Assembly: GCF_003034965.1 (NCBI RefSeq)
Contig: NZ_PZKE01000014.1
Coordinates: forward strand, 31,126 to 95,125
Length of the DNA stretch: 64,000 bases
DNA from: Fuscovulum blasticum DSM 2131
GTDB lineage: Bacteria; Pseudomonadota; Alphaproteobacteria; Rhodobacterales; Rhodobacteraceae
Direction of reading: 5' to 3'
Part shown: positions 55,230 through 64,000 of the stretch, piece after piece
How positions within the stretch are numbered: position 1 is the stretch's first letter
Layout of the letters: each line of letters starts with the position of its first letter
Notes under the pieces: model-generated
The model's database searches: none
What the model was told of the DNA's origin: nothing
What the model saw: only the letters and a program-made list of their open reading frames with translations
Translations under genes and position numbers: made by a program

Positions 55230-57122
55230 CTAGCCGCGGGCAAGGCCCAGCGTCTTCAGCGCCATGGCGATTTCGTCCAGAATCGCGGGGTCGTCGATGG
55301 TGGCCGGCATCTTCCAAGGCTGGCTGTCGGCGATCTTGACCATGGTCCCGCGCAGGATCTTGCCCGAGCGGGTCTTCGGCAGCCGGTCCACCACCACCGC
55401 GCGCTTGAAGTCGGCCACCGGGCCGATCCTCTCGCGCATCAGCTTGACACATTCGGCCACCACTTCGGCATGATGCCGGGGTGACCCCTTGTTCAGGCAC
55501 AGGAACCCCAGCGGCGACTGGCCCTTCAGATCGTCGGCCACGCCGATCACGGCACATTCGGCCACGTCCGGGTGGCTGGCCAGCACCTCTTCCATCGCGC
55601 CGGTCGACAGGCGGTGCCCCGCGACGTTGATCACGTCATCGGTGCGGGCCATGATGTAAAGATAGCCGTCCTCGTCGATATAGCCGGCATCGCCCGTCTC
55701 GTAATAGCCGGGGAAGTGCGCGAGATAGCTTTTGCGGAACCGGTCCTCGGCATTCCACAGCGTCGGCAGGGTGCCGGGGGGCAGCGGCAGTTTCACCGCG
55801 ATGGCGCCCAGCGTGCCCGGGGGCACCGGATGGCCTCCTTCGTCCAGCACCTGCACGTCATAGCCGGGCATGGCAACGGACGGGCTGCCGATCTTGACCG
55901 GCAACGGCTCGATCCCCATCGGGTTCGCGGCAATGGCCCAGCCGGTTTCGGTCTGCCACCAGTGGTCGATCACCGGCACCTTCAGATGGTGCTGCGCCCA
56001 TTGAATGGTGTCCGGGTCCGCCCGTTCGCCGGCCAGATACAGCGTCTTCAGCGTCTTCATGTTGTATTCGCCGACGAATTCGCCGGTCGGATCATCGCGC
56101 TTGATCGCCCGCAGTGCGGTTGGCGCTGTGAACAGCACCTTGACCTTGTTTTCGCTAACCACGCGCCAGAAGGTGCCTGCATCCGGCGTGCCGACGGGCT
56201 TGCCCTCGAACACTACGGTGGTGCAGCCGGCCAGCAGCGGCGCATAGCAGATGTAGCTGTGCCCCACGACCCAGCCCACGTCGGACGCGGCCCAGAACAC
56301 ATCGCCCGGACCGCAGTCATAGATCGCGCGCATCGTCCACATCAGCGCGACCATATGGCCGGCGGTTGGGCGCACCACGCCCTTGGGCGCGCCGGTGGTG
56401 CCGCTGGTGTACAGGATATAGGCGGGATGGTCGCCCTCGACCGGCACGCAATCGGCCGGCTCCACGCCGTATTGGAAGGTATGCCAGGCCACATCGCGGC
56501 CCTCGATCAGCTTGGCGACTTCCTGTTCGCGCTGGAACACCACGCAGAATTCGGGCTTGTGCGTCGCCATGTCGATGGCGGCATCCAGGAGCGGCTTGTA
56601 ATGGACAATCCGGTTCGGCTCGATCCCGCAGGAGGCGGCGATGATCGCCTTCGGGGTGCAGTCGTCGATCCGCACCGCCAGTTCGCTGGCCGCGAAGCCG
56701 CCGAAGACGACCGAATGGATGGCGCCAAGCCGGGCACAGGCCAGCATGGCCTCCAGCGCCTCGGGGATCATCGGCATGTAGATGATGACGCGGTCGCCCT
56801 TTTCCACACCCTTGGCGCGCAGCGCCCCGGCCAGGCTGGCGACGCGCGCTTGCAGTTCCTTGTAGGTGATGCCCTTGCGCAGGTGGGTGACGGGGCTGTC
56901 ATGAATGATCGCAAGCTGGTTGCCCCGGCCTGCCAGCACATGGCGGTCGACCGCGTTCCAGCAGGCGTTCGCCACGCCATCGGTGAACCACTGATACAGC
57001 GGGGCACGGCTGTCATCCAGCGCGGCCGAGGGCTTGCGCACCCAGTCGATCGCCCCGGCCGCGTCCATCCAGAACCCTTCCGGGTCGGCCTTCCAGCGCG
57101 CATAGATTTCAGCGTATCCCAT
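55230..57122 (-). CDS. prpE: Propionate--CoA ligase
   Basis: A 630-residue acyl-CoA synthetase related to acetyl-CoA synthetase. YTSGTTGAPKGVVRPTAGH, WWQTETGWAIAANP and the C-terminal KTRSGKILRGTM (with the acetylatable lysine) are intact; GYAEIYARWKADPEGFW at the start is characteristic of PrpE. It activates propionate (and acetate) to the CoA ester. The ATG at 57122 has GGGAGGAGG 7 bases upstream. TTTGCAAA octamers lie in its 5' region, suggesting control by a short-chain acyl-CoA regulator. Confidence 0.93.
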   Translation of the reverse strand: MGYAEIYARWKADPEGFWMDAAGAIDWVRKPSAALDDSRAPLYQWFTDGVANACWNAVDRHVLAGRGNQLAIIHDSPVTHLRKGITYKELQARVASLAGALRAKGVEKGDRVIIYMPMIPEALEAMLACARLGAIHSVVFGGFAASELAVRIDDCTPKAIIAASCGIEPNRIVHYKPLLDAAIDMATHKPEFCVVFQREQEVAKLIEGRDVAWHTFQYGVEPADCVPVEGDHPAYILYTSGTTGAPKGVVRPTAGHMVALMWTMRAIYDCGPGDVFWAASDVGWVVGHSYICYAPLLAGCTTVVFEGKPVGTPDAGTFWRVVSENKVKVLFTAPTALRAIKRDDPTGEFVGEYNMKTLKTLYLAGERADPDTIQWAQHHLKVPVIDHWWQTETGWAIAANPMGIEPLPVKIGSPSVAMPGYDVQVLDEGGHPVPPGTLGAIAVKLPLPPGTLPTLWNAEDRFRKSYLAHFPGYYETGDAGYIDEDGYLYIMARTDDVINVAGHRLSTGAMEEVLASHPDVAECAVIGVADDLKGQSPLGFLCLNKGSPRHHAEVVAECVKLMRERIGPVADFKRAVVVDRLPKTRSGKILRGTMVKIADSQPWKMPATIDDPAILDEIAMALKTLGLARG

Positions 57123-57249
57123 GGTATGCCTCCTCCCAAAGCGCATTTCTGTTACGTCACCAGCCGTGGTGTGCGCAACAATGTTACCGGGAACAATTGG
57201 CGGCTTTGACGAAAAGTTTGCAGGATTTCGCGGATCTGGGTTGCGAATT

Positions 57250-57305
57250 TTTGCAAAGCCCGTTCCGCCGCAAAAGCTGGCGTTAAAACCGGGCAACTTT
57301 GCAAA
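57250..57305 (-). promoter_or_regulatory. ScfR-type TTTGCAAA operator sites upstream of prpE
   Basis: Two perfect TTTGCAAA octamers occur at 57250-57257 and 57298-57305, each with a degenerate half-site beside it (TTGCGAA at 57241-57247 and TTTGC at 57309-57313). TTTGCAAA direct or inverted pairs are the recognition sites of ScfR/RamB/PccR-type regulators that control propionyl-CoA genes. They lie 128-183 bases before the prpE start. Confidence 0.6.
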
Positions 57306-57318
57306 CTTTTTGCCTGAC

Positions 57319-57401
57319 GCCGGGGAAGGCGATTCCCTTCCCGGCGCAGCTTCATCTTGGCCCAAATACCCCACGGGGGTGCGGGGGTGGGAAACCCCCG
57401 C
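57319..57401. repeat. GC-rich extragenic repeat downstream of maeB
   Basis: Two hairpins: an imperfect one at 57319-57347 (arms CGCCGGG..AAGG and CCTTCCCGGCG) and a perfect 7-base stem GCGGGGG (57381-57387)/CCCCCGC (57395-57401). Read on the minus strand, the second hairpin directly follows the maeB stop and is followed by ACCCCCGTGGGGTATTT. The same ending recurs in a hairpin after deoB (63966-64000), so this looks like a dispersed 3'-end element. Confidence 0.65.
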
Positions 57402-57406
57402 CGCTG

Positions 57407-59710
57407 TCAGCCGTAATGCGCCACCGGCGTTCCGGCCAGCGCCGCCATGTTCAGCAGGCCCCGTGCGGTGATCGACGGTGTCACCACATGCGCCTTGTTG
57501 CCCATGCCCATCAGGATCGGCCCGACCTCCAGACCGCCAGCCTTCATCTTCAGGATATTGCGCGCGGCATTGGCGGCATCGGTGAAGGCGAAGACCAGAA
57601 TGTTCGCGGCCCCCTCCAGCCGGCTGTTCGGGAACATCCGGTGCCGCAACTCGGGGTCAAGGGCGGCGTCGATGCTCATCTCGCCCTCATATTCGAATTC
57701 GACCTCACGGTTGTCCAGGATTTCCAGCGCGGCCCGCATCCGGCGGCCGGAATCACTGTCGAGGTTGCCAAAGTTCGAATGGCTGCACAGCGCGACCTTG
57801 GGCTTCACGCCAAAGCGGCGGGCATGGCGCACCGCACCCAGCACCGTCTCGGCCACCTGTTCCGGTGTCGGCACGGCGTTCACATGGGTGTCGGCCACGA
57901 ACAGCGGCCCGTCCTCCTGGATCATCAATGACAGCGATCCCTGCGGCCGCAGCCCGCCGCGCGCCAGCACCTCGCGCACATAGCGCAGGTGCCACAGATA
58001 TTGCCCGAAGGTGCCGCAGATCAGGCTGTCGGCATCGCCGCGGTGCACGGCGACGGCCCCGATGGCGGTCGAGTTCGTCCGCATGATCGCCCGCGCCAGA
58101 TCGGGCGTGACGCCCCGCCGCTGCATCAGCTCGTGATAGGTGGACCAGTAGTCGCGATAGCGGTCGTCGTGTTCGGGGTTGATGCACTCGAAATCGCGAT
58201 CGGGGCGGATCGGCAGGCCCGCCCGTTCGGCGCGCTGGATCATGACCTCGGGCCGCCCGATCAGGATCGGCTTGTCGGTCATTTCCTCAAGGATCGCATT
58301 CGTCGCCCGCAGCACCCGCTCATCCTCGCCCTCGGCAAAGATGATGCGGCGCGAGGTCTGGGCGGCGGCTTCGAATACCGGCCGCATGATCAGCGCCGAT
58401 TTGAAGACGCTGCCGTTCAGCTTTTCGCGATAGGCGTCCAGATCGGTGATCGGACGGGTGGCCACGCCGGTCGCCATGGCGGCCTTGGCCACCGCCGTTG
58501 CGACCACGCCGATCAGGCGGGGGTCGAACGGTTTGGGGATCAGATAGTCGGCCCCGAAGCTCAGCCGTTCGCCGTGATAGGCGGCGGCGGCTTCCGCGCT
58601 GGTGGTGGCGCGGGCCAGGGCCGCGATGCCGTCGATGCAGGCCAGTTGCATTGCGTCGTTGATCTCGGTCGCCCCCACGTCCAGCGCGCCCCGGAAGATG
58701 AACGGAAAGCACAGGACGTTGTTGACCTGATTGGGAAAGTCGCTGCGCCCCGTGGCGATGATCGCCTCGGGCGCCACCTCGCGCACCGCATCGGGCAGGA
58801 TTTCGGGGCTGGGGTTCGCCAGCGCAAAGACGATGGGCCGCGGCGCCATCTTCGCCACCATTTCTGGCGTCAGGACACCGGGGCCGGACAGACCAAGGAA
58901 CAGGTCGGCGCCGGCAATCACCTCATCCAGCGTGGCGGCTGTCGTGCCCTGGGCATAGGCCGCCTTCTGTTCGGTCATCTGTTCGGTCCGGCCGTGATAG
59001 ACCAGCCCCGCCAGATCGCACAGCCAGACATTCTCGCGCCGGACGCCCAGCTTCAGCAGCATGTTCAAGCAGGCGATCCCCGCCGCCCCGCCGCCGGTCG
59101 AGACGACCTTGATGTCCTCGAACCGCTTGCCGGCCACATGCAGCGCGTTGGTCGCTGCCGCACCCACCACGATGGCGGTGCCGTGCTGGTCATCGTGGAA
59201 GACGGGGATGTTCATCCGCTCGCGGCACAACTGTTCAACGATGAAACAATCGGGGGCCTTGATGTCTTCAAGGTTGATGGCGCCGAAGGTCGGTTCCAGG
59301 GCGCAGACGATGTCAGCCAGGCGATAGGGATCGGGTTCGTTCAGTTCGATGTCGAAACAGTCGATATTGGCGAACTTCTTGAACAGGACGGCCTTGCCTT
59401 CCATCACCGGCTTGGCGGCCAGCGGCCCGATGTTGCCCAGACCCAGCACCGCGGTGCCGTTCGACACCACCGCCACCAGATTGCCCCGCGCGGTATAGCG
59501 GCTGGCGGTGGCGGGGTCGGCCTTGATCTCAAGGCAGGCCTCGGCCACGCCCGGCGAATAGGCGCGTGAAAGGTCGCGGCCGTTGGCCAGCGGTTTCGTC
59601 GCCCGGATCTCAAGTTTTCCGGGCTTGGGAAACTCATGGTAATCCAGTGCCAGATGCCGGGCCACCTGCCGCGCCTCGTCCGGGCGGCCGTCCTTCGCGT
59701 CTTCTGCCAT
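57407..59710 (-). CDS. maeB: NADP-dependent malic enzyme with phosphotransacetylase-like domain
   Basis: A 767-residue two-domain protein: an N-terminal malic enzyme (about 20-430) with [39 protein letters not shown] and [12 protein letters not shown], and a C-terminal phosphotransacetylase-like domain (about 440-767) usual for MaeB. It oxidatively decarboxylates malate to pyruvate with NADP. The ATG at 59710 is preceded by GGGAG; an in-frame GTG at 59719 is less likely. It lies upstream of prpE with 284 bases between. Confidence 0.95.
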   Translation of the reverse strand: MAEDAKDGRPDEARQVARHLALDYHEFPKPGKLEIRATKPLANGRDLSRAYSPGVAEACLEIKADPATASRYTARGNLVAVVSNGTAVLGLGNIGPLAAKPVMEGKAVLFKKFANIDCFDIELNEPDPYRLADIVCALEPTFGAINLEDIKAPDCFIVEQLCRERMNIPVFHDDQHGTAIVVGAAATNALHVAGKRFEDIKVVSTGGGAAGIACLNMLLKLGVRRENVWLCDLAGLVYHGRTEQMTEQKAAYAQGTTAATLDEVIAGADLFLGLSGPGVLTPEMVAKMAPRPIVFALANPSPEILPDAVREVAPEAIIATGRSDFPNQVNNVLCFPFIFRGALDVGATEINDAMQLACIDGIAALARATTSAEAAAAYHGERLSFGADYLIPKPFDPRLIGVVATAVAKAAMATGVATRPITDLDAYREKLNGSVFKSALIMRPVFEAAAQTSRRIIFAEGEDERVLRATNAILEEMTDKPILIGRPEVMIQRAERAGLPIRPDRDFECINPEHDDRYRDYWSTYHELMQRRGVTPDLARAIMRTNSTAIGAVAVHRGDADSLICGTFGQYLWHLRYVREVLARGGLRPQGSLSLMIQEDGPLFVADTHVNAVPTPEQVAETVLGAVRHARRFGVKPKVALCSHSNFGNLDSDSGRRMRAALEILDNREVEFEYEGEMSIDAALDPELRHRMFPNSRLEGAANILVFAFTDAANAARNILKMKAGGLEVGPILMGMGNKAHVVTPSITARGLLNMAALAGTPVAHYG

Positions 59711-59845
59711 GTCACACACTCCCTCGATGGTTTGGCCCTAAACCAACATTCAAGACCCGCCAAGTCCCGGTTTTCCGCAATGCGCCGGCGCCGCTTGATT
59801 TTCGGCAGGCCCGCGCACAGGATGCCGCCACAACAGGGGGCGATG

Positions 59846-60949
59846 ATGACCGAGACGCGTGCCGAAATCCGGCTTCCCACGCAAGAGTTGCGCGACGATC
59901 TGCCCTTCTACACCCGGACATTGGGGATGCGGCTGGACATGATCTATCCCGCCGACGACCCGCAGGTTGCCGTTGTTTCGGGCCATGGCCTGCGGTTGCG
60001 GATCGAGAAGGGGGCGCCCGAAGGCCCCGGAACCCTGCGCATCCTGACCGAAGACCCTGACAGCTTTGCCGGTGGCGCGCGCGAACTGACCGCCCCCAAC
60101 GGCACCCGGATCGAGATTGACGAACTGAACCCGCCGCTGGTGCTGCCGACCACCGAACACGCCTTCGTGGTGCGGCGGCTGGCCGATCAGGCGCCCTGGG
60201 TCATTGGCCGGGCGGGCATGATGTATCGTGACCTTGTGCCCAGCCGTCTGGGCGGGGCGATGATCGCCAGCCATATCCGGGTGCCCGACGGGCCGGTTCC
60301 CGACATGGTGCATTTCCACAAGGTCGGGTTCCAGTTGATCTTCTGCATCCATGGCTGGGTGGATGTGCTGTATGAAGATCAGGGCGGGCTGCGCCGTCTT
60401 CATGCGGGCGACTGCTTCATCCAGCCGCCGCAGATCCGCCACCGCGTCGTGGAATCGGGCGGCGGGATCGAGGTGATCGAAATCGGTGTTCCCGCCGAAC
60501 ATGTGACCGAGATCGACCACGCGATGACCCTGCCCACCCCCGACCTGCGCCCGGATCGCGAATGGGACGGGCAGAAGTTCGTTCACAATGTCGGCGCGAC
60601 CGGCGCCTTCCATCCGTTCCGTATTCCGGGGTTCGAGGCCCGCGATACAACGGTTGATGCCGCGACCAGGGGCGTTGCCAGCGTGATGGTGGCCCGCCCG
60701 ATGACCAACGCCTTTGCCGCGCAGCACCCCTGGACGGCACATGCCGGCGACATCCTGTTCACCTTCGTGATGTCGGGCCACATGCTGCTGGAAGGCGAAG
60801 GCAAGGCGCCGTTCCGCCTGTCGCCCGGCGATGCCTTCGTGGTTCCGCCGGGTCTGGCGACCCGCTACAGCGAGATGACCGAAGACCTGCAACTGCTGGA
60901 GGTTTCGCTGCCGGGCAATCCGCCAACGCGCGTGGTCGCGGCGCCCTGA
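59846..60949 (+). CDS. VOC-like plus double cupin protein
   Basis: A 367-residue protein with an N-terminal segment (about 5-65, LPTQELRDDLPFYTRTLGMRLDMIYPADDPQVAVVSG) resembling one module of the VOC/glyoxalase fold, then two cupin domains (about 130-215 and 290-360) with HFHKVGFQLIFCIHGWVDVLYEDQGG in part and GHMLLEGEGKAPFRLSPGDAFVVPPG. Several histidines could bind metal. No enzyme activity can be assigned. ATG at 59846 or 59843. It is divergent from maeB. Confidence 0.8.
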   Translation: MTETRAEIRLPTQELRDDLPFYTRTLGMRLDMIYPADDPQVAVVSGHGLRLRIEKGAPEGPGTLRILTEDPDSFAGGARELTAPNGTRIEIDELNPPLVLPTTEHAFVVRRLADQAPWVIGRAGMMYRDLVPSRLGGAMIASHIRVPDGPVPDMVHFHKVGFQLIFCIHGWVDVLYEDQGGLRRLHAGDCFIQPPQIRHRVVESGGGIEVIEIGVPAEHVTEIDHAMTLPTPDLRPDREWDGQKFVHNVGATGAFHPFRIPGFEARDTTVDAATRGVASVMVARPMTNAFAAQHPWTAHAGDILFTFVMSGHMLLEGEGKAPFRLSPGDAFVVPPGLATRYSEMTEDLQLLEVSLPGNPPTRVVAAP

Positions 60950-60990
60950 CCGCGCGCGGGCCGGCGGACAGCCGCCACGGCGGGGTGCGG

Positions 60991-61011
60991 CCCGGCTTGC
61001 GCAAAGCCGGG
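60991..61011 (+). terminator. Hairpin after the bicupin gene
   Basis: CCCGGCTT (60991-60998) and AAGCCGGG (61004-61011) are perfect 8-base arms with a 5-base loop, 42 bases after the stop. No T-tract follows, so it is only a possible terminator before the cdd operon. Confidence 0.4.
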
Positions 61012-61025
61012 TCTGGGGCCATGCT

Positions 61026-61041
61026 CTGACCAAATGGTCAG
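61026..61041 (+). promoter_or_regulatory. Palindrome upstream of cdd-deoA-deoB
   Basis: CTGACC (61026-61031) and GGTCAG (61036-61041) are perfect arms around AAAT, 20 bases before the cdd start codon. The position is right for an operator of a nucleoside-catabolism regulator. It overlaps an ATG at 61034 that is not the start of cdd. Confidence 0.5.
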
Positions 61042-61060
61042 GACAGCGGAGGCAACACGC

Positions 61061-61453
61061 ATGGACCTTCTTCAAGCCGCAACCGAGGTGCGCGAACGCG
61101 CCTGGGTTCCCTATTCGCGGTTCAAGGTCGGCGCGGCGATCCGGGCCACCTCGGGCAAGGTCTATGTCGGCTGCAATGTCGAAAATGTGGCCTATCCCGA
61201 AGGCACCTGCGCCGAAGCCGGGGCGATTGCCGCCATGTGCGCCGGCGGCGACTACAGCATTGCCGAGGTCTTCGTGATCGCCGACAGCCCGGACCCCGTG
61301 CCCTGCTGCGGCGGCTGCCGGCAGAAGATCGCCGAATTTGCCGCCCCGGATGTGCGGGTGACCATGGCCACAACCGACGGCAAGACCCGCAGCGTGACCG
61401 TGGCCGACCTGTTGCCCGGCGTGTTTTCGGCCTCGCACATGGACCGGGCCTGA
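61061..61453 (+). CDS. cdd: Cytidine deaminase
   Basis: A 130-residue homotetramer-type cytidine deaminase. Zinc ligands are TCAEAGA (Cys50, with catalytic Glu52) and PCCGGCRQ (Cys83, Cys86); VPYSRFKVGAAI and GCNVENVAYPEG are the substrate motifs. It converts cytidine and deoxycytidine to uridine forms. The ATG has GGAGG 9 bases upstream; an upstream ATG at 61034 is rejected. Stop overlaps deoA (TGATG). Confidence 0.95.
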   Translation: MDLLQAATEVRERAWVPYSRFKVGAAIRATSGKVYVGCNVENVAYPEGTCAEAGAIAAMCAGGDYSIAEVFVIADSPDPVPCCGGCRQKIAEFAAPDVRVTMATTDGKTRSVTVADLLPGVFSASHMDRA

Positions 61454-62760
61454 TGGACGCCCGGCTGATCATCGCCAAGCTGCGCGATGGCCTGCGCCCG
61501 ACCGGGGCCGAAATCACCTGGTTCGCGCAGGGTCTGGCAAGCGGGGCGGTGACCGACGCGCAGGCCGGGGCCTTTGCCATGGCGGTGCTGCTCAAGGGCC
61601 TGGGCGAGGAAGGCCGCGTTGCCCTGACCCGCGCCATGCGCGACAGCGGCAAGGTGATGGCCTGGGATCTGCCCGGCCCGGTGGTGGACAAGCATTCCAC
61701 CGGCGGCATCGGCGATTGCGTCTCGCTGCTCCTGGCCCCGGCTCTGGCCGTCTGCGGCGCGATGAACCCCATGATCTCGGGCCGCGGCCTTGGTCATACC
61801 GGCGGTACGCTGGACAAGCTAGAGGCGATCCCCGGTTTCCGCACCGGCCTGTCGGAAGACCAGTTCCGCGCGCAGGTGGCCGACATCGGCTGCGCCATCG
61901 TTGCCGCCTCGGCCGACCTTGCCCCCGCCGACAGGCGGCTTTACGCGATCCGCGATGTGACGGGCACCGTCGAGAGCATCGACCTGATCACCGCCTCGAT
62001 CCTGTCGAAGAAGCTGGCGGCGGGGCTTGAGGCGCTGGTGCTGGATGTGAAATGCGGCTCGGGTGCCTTCATGAAGACGCTGGACGAGGCCGAGGCGCTG
62101 GCCCGCGCCCTGGTCAGCGCGGCGCAGGGGGCCGGCTGCATGACGACGGCGCTGATCACCGACATGACCCAGCCGCTGGCCACCGCCGCGGGCAATGCGC
62201 TTGAGGTGATTGAGGTGATGGAGACGCTGACCGGCACCTCGGTCAACGCGCCGCTGCGTGACCTGACCGTTGCCCTGGGGGGCGAGGTTCTGGCTCTGGC
62301 GGGGCTTGCCGCCGATTCCGACGACGGGGCCGGACGGATCATTCGCGCCTTGGAAAGCGGCGCTGCCGCCGAACGCTTTGGCCAGATGGTCGCGGCGCAA
62401 GGCGGGCCGTCCGATTTCGTGGAACGCTGGCCTGACCGGCTGCCCGCGGCCCCGGTGATGCGCGAAGTGCCTGCGCTGGAAGACGGCCATATCTGGGCGA
62501 TCGACGGCCAGGCCCTTGGGAATGTCGTGGTGCATCTGGGTGGCGGCCGGATGCGCGACGGCGACCGGGTCAACCCCTCGGTTGGCCTGTCCGATCTGGC
62601 CGGAATAGGCGAGGAGACCGGCGCGGGCGTGCCCATTGCCATGGTCCATGCCGCAACGGACGAGGCGGCCACCGCCGCGATCAAGGCGGTGCAGCGGGCC
62701 TATCGCATTGCCCCGGGCATACCGGATGAACCGCCCCTGGTGTTGAAGAGGATTGCCTGA
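61453..62760 (+). CDS. deoA: Thymidine phosphorylase
   Basis: A 435-residue pyrimidine nucleoside phosphorylase: KHSTGGIGDCVSL (phosphate site), SGRGLGHTGGTLDKLE, and VKCGSGAFMK. It splits thymidine and deoxyuridine to the base and deoxyribose 1-phosphate, which DeoB then isomerises. ATG shares a base with the cdd stop; deoB follows one base after the deoA stop. Confidence 0.96.
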   Translation: MDARLIIAKLRDGLRPTGAEITWFAQGLASGAVTDAQAGAFAMAVLLKGLGEEGRVALTRAMRDSGKVMAWDLPGPVVDKHSTGGIGDCVSLLLAPALAVCGAMNPMISGRGLGHTGGTLDKLEAIPGFRTGLSEDQFRAQVADIGCAIVAASADLAPADRRLYAIRDVTGTVESIDLITASILSKKLAAGLEALVLDVKCGSGAFMKTLDEAEALARALVSAAQGAGCMTTALITDMTQPLATAAGNALEVIEVMETLTGTSVNAPLRDLTVALGGEVLALAGLAADSDDGAGRIIRALESGAAAERFGQMVAAQGGPSDFVERWPDRLPAAPVMREVPALEDGHIWAIDGQALGNVVVHLGGGRMRDGDRVNPSVGLSDLAGIGEETGAGVPIAMVHAATDEAATAAIKAVQRAYRIAPGIPDEPPLVLKRIA

Positions 62761-62761
62761 C

Positions 62762-63958
62762 ATGGCGCGTGCCTTCCTGATCGTGATGGATTCCGTTGGC
62801 GCGGGCGGGGCGCCCGATGCCGCCGCCTTTGGCGACGAAGGATCGAATACCCTTGGCCATATCGCCGCCGCCTGCGCTGCAGGCCGGGCCGAGACCGGCC
62901 GCAGCGGGCCACTGAAGATGCCCAACCTTGATGCGCTTGGCCTTGGGGCGGCTGTCCGGCTGGCCTCGGGCGCGGCGATGGAAGGGTTCACCGCGCGGCC
63001 GCAGGGCCTGTGGGGGGCCGCGCAGGAAGTGTCGCGCGGCAAGGATACGCCTTCGGGCCATTGGGAACTGGCCGGCGTGCCGGTGCCCTGGGACTGGACC
63101 TATTTCCCCGTCGCCCGCCCGGCCTTTCCGCCCGATCTGGTGGCGCTGGTCTGCAAGCTGGCCGGGACCGAGGGCATATTGGGTAACTGCCACGCCTCGG
63201 GCGTGCCGATCATTGCCGAACATTGCGAGGAACACCTGCGGACCGGCTGGCCGATCTGCTACACCTCGGCCGACAGCGTGTTCCAGATCGCTGCCCATGA
63301 AGAGGCGTTCGGTCTGGACCGGCTGTTGAAGCTGTGCGCCGACCTGGCGCCGTATCTGCACGCGATGAAGGTTGGCCGTGTCATCGCGCGGCCTTTTACC
63401 GGCACCTGCGGCGATTTCCGCCGCACCCCGAACCGGCACGACTATGCCATCGCCCCCCCGTCGCCCACGCTGCTGGACTGGGTGTCAGAGGCGGGCCGTG
63501 CCACCCATGCCGTGGGCAAGATCGGCGACATCTTCTCGATGCGGGGCATCGGAAAGCTGTGGAAGGGCAAGTCTGACGCTGACCTTTTCGAACATCTGGT
63601 CCGGCTGGGGGAAGAGGCCGAGGATGGTTCCTTGACCTTTGCGAACTTCGTCGAGTTCGACAGCCTTTATGGCCACCCGCGCGACGTGCCGGGCTATGCC
63701 CGCGCGCTGGAATGGTTCGATGCCGGTGTTCCCCGCTTCCTGGCCAGGCTGCGCCCCGGCGATCTGGCGATCTTTACCGCAGACCATGGCAACGATCCCA
63801 CCTGGACCGGCACCGACCACACCCGCGAGCGGGTTCCCGTGGTGGGCTGGGGCGCGGGCCTGCGCGAGATCGGGCTGCGCGGCTATGCCGATGTCGGCGC
63901 CAGCCTGGCCGCGCATCTGGGCGTGGCACCGCAAGGGCCGGGCCGCAGCTTCCTGTGA
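62762..63958 (+). CDS. deoB: Phosphopentomutase
   Basis: A 398-residue alkaline-phosphatase-superfamily mutase. VMDSVGAGGAPDAAAFGD holds the first metal ligand, KDTPSGHWE carries the phosphorylated threonine, and TADHGNDPTWTGTDHTRE provides the other metal ligands. It interconverts (deoxy)ribose 1-phosphate and 5-phosphate. It is the last gene of cdd-deoA-deoB visible here. Confidence 0.97.
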   Translation: MARAFLIVMDSVGAGGAPDAAAFGDEGSNTLGHIAAACAAGRAETGRSGPLKMPNLDALGLGAAVRLASGAAMEGFTARPQGLWGAAQEVSRGKDTPSGHWELAGVPVPWDWTYFPVARPAFPPDLVALVCKLAGTEGILGNCHASGVPIIAEHCEEHLRTGWPICYTSADSVFQIAAHEEAFGLDRLLKLCADLAPYLHAMKVGRVIARPFTGTCGDFRRTPNRHDYAIAPPSPTLLDWVSEAGRATHAVGKIGDIFSMRGIGKLWKGKSDADLFEHLVRLGEEAEDGSLTFANFVEFDSLYGHPRDVPGYARALEWFDAGVPRFLARLRPGDLAIFTADHGNDPTWTGTDHTRERVPVVGWGAGLREIGLRGYADVGASLAAHLGVAPQGPGRSFL

Positions 63959-63965
63959 CCGGCGG

Positions 63966-64000
63966 CCGGGGGCGCTGCCCCCGGACCCCCGGGGTATTTT
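63966..64000 (+). repeat. GC hairpin and GGGGTATTT repeat after deoB
   Basis: CCGGGGGC (63966-63973) and GCCCCCGG (63977-63984) form a perfect 8-base stem with loop GCT, 8 bases after the deoB stop, followed by ACCCCCGGGGTATTTT. The tail matches, apart from one base, the element after maeB read on the minus strand. It probably acts as the terminator of the deo genes; it is cut by the window edge. Confidence 0.65.

Noticed and set aside
55572..59569. Plus-strand frames of 545 and 526 codons
   Set aside because: They are antisense to prpE and maeB and lack any recognisable domain.

Overview
The window looks like a chromosomal segment of an alphaproteobacterium of the Rhodobacter/Paracoccus group (Rhodobacterales). 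The reasons are high GC, dense gene packing with many 4-base ATGA/GTGA overlaps, an F1 ATPase operon with an extra gene between gamma and beta (an arrangement I recall from Rhodobacter blasticus), an H-type lectin gene next to that operon, and GC-rich hairpin repeats ending in GGGGTATTT. I saw no plasmid, phage, insertion sequence or CRISPR signature.

Layout. 1-3756: end of the atp operon (atpA tail, atpG, gene X, atpD, atpC, terminator). 3813-15247: mixed housekeeping genes (H-lectin, soluble chemoreceptor, prs, hydrolase, threonine aldolase, YcgN-like protein, ribF, MaoC hydratase, HAD protein, rhodanese, ppaC, azlCD, DUF3775 protein, thioredoxin). 15308-15383: tRNA-Ala(CGC). 15604-19401: sulfate uptake operon cysA-sbp-cysT-cysW on the minus strand. 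19956-32102: a 12-kb catabolic operon made of a TRAP transporter, an IclR regulator, HyuA/HyuB, a cupin, an HpcH/HpaI-type lyase, a BKACE/DUF849 enzyme, a thiolase and an acyl-CoA synthetase. 32780-48988: a BetI-like TetR gene facing a 15-kb operon with a class III aminotransferase, two FAD oxidoreductases, a GcvT-like protein, two Rieske oxygenases, a polyamine/betaine-type ABC transporter, a DMSP-lyase-like cupin, an amidohydrolase and a methyltransferase. 49018-63958: housekeeping and central metabolism (small membrane protein behind an FNR-like box, esterase, DUF817 protein, glyA, nadK, NtrC-like activator, prpE, maeB, VOC-bicupin protein, cdd-deoA-deoB).

The two catabolic operons are the most distinctive part. 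The first suggests TRAP uptake of an organic acid or cyclic amide, ATP-dependent opening or carboxylation by HyuAB, then C-C cleavage by CoA-linked enzymes to central metabolites. The second suggests ABC uptake of a quaternary or N-methylated amine (or sulfonium) compound, oxidative demethylation by Rieske enzymes, one-carbon transfer by the GcvT-like protein, and further oxidation and transamination. Both substrates are unknown; these pathway readings are inferences from gene families and order. Local regulation is suggested by inverted repeats in the dctP promoter and in front of the aminotransferase gene, and by TTTGCAAA octamers upstream of prpE.
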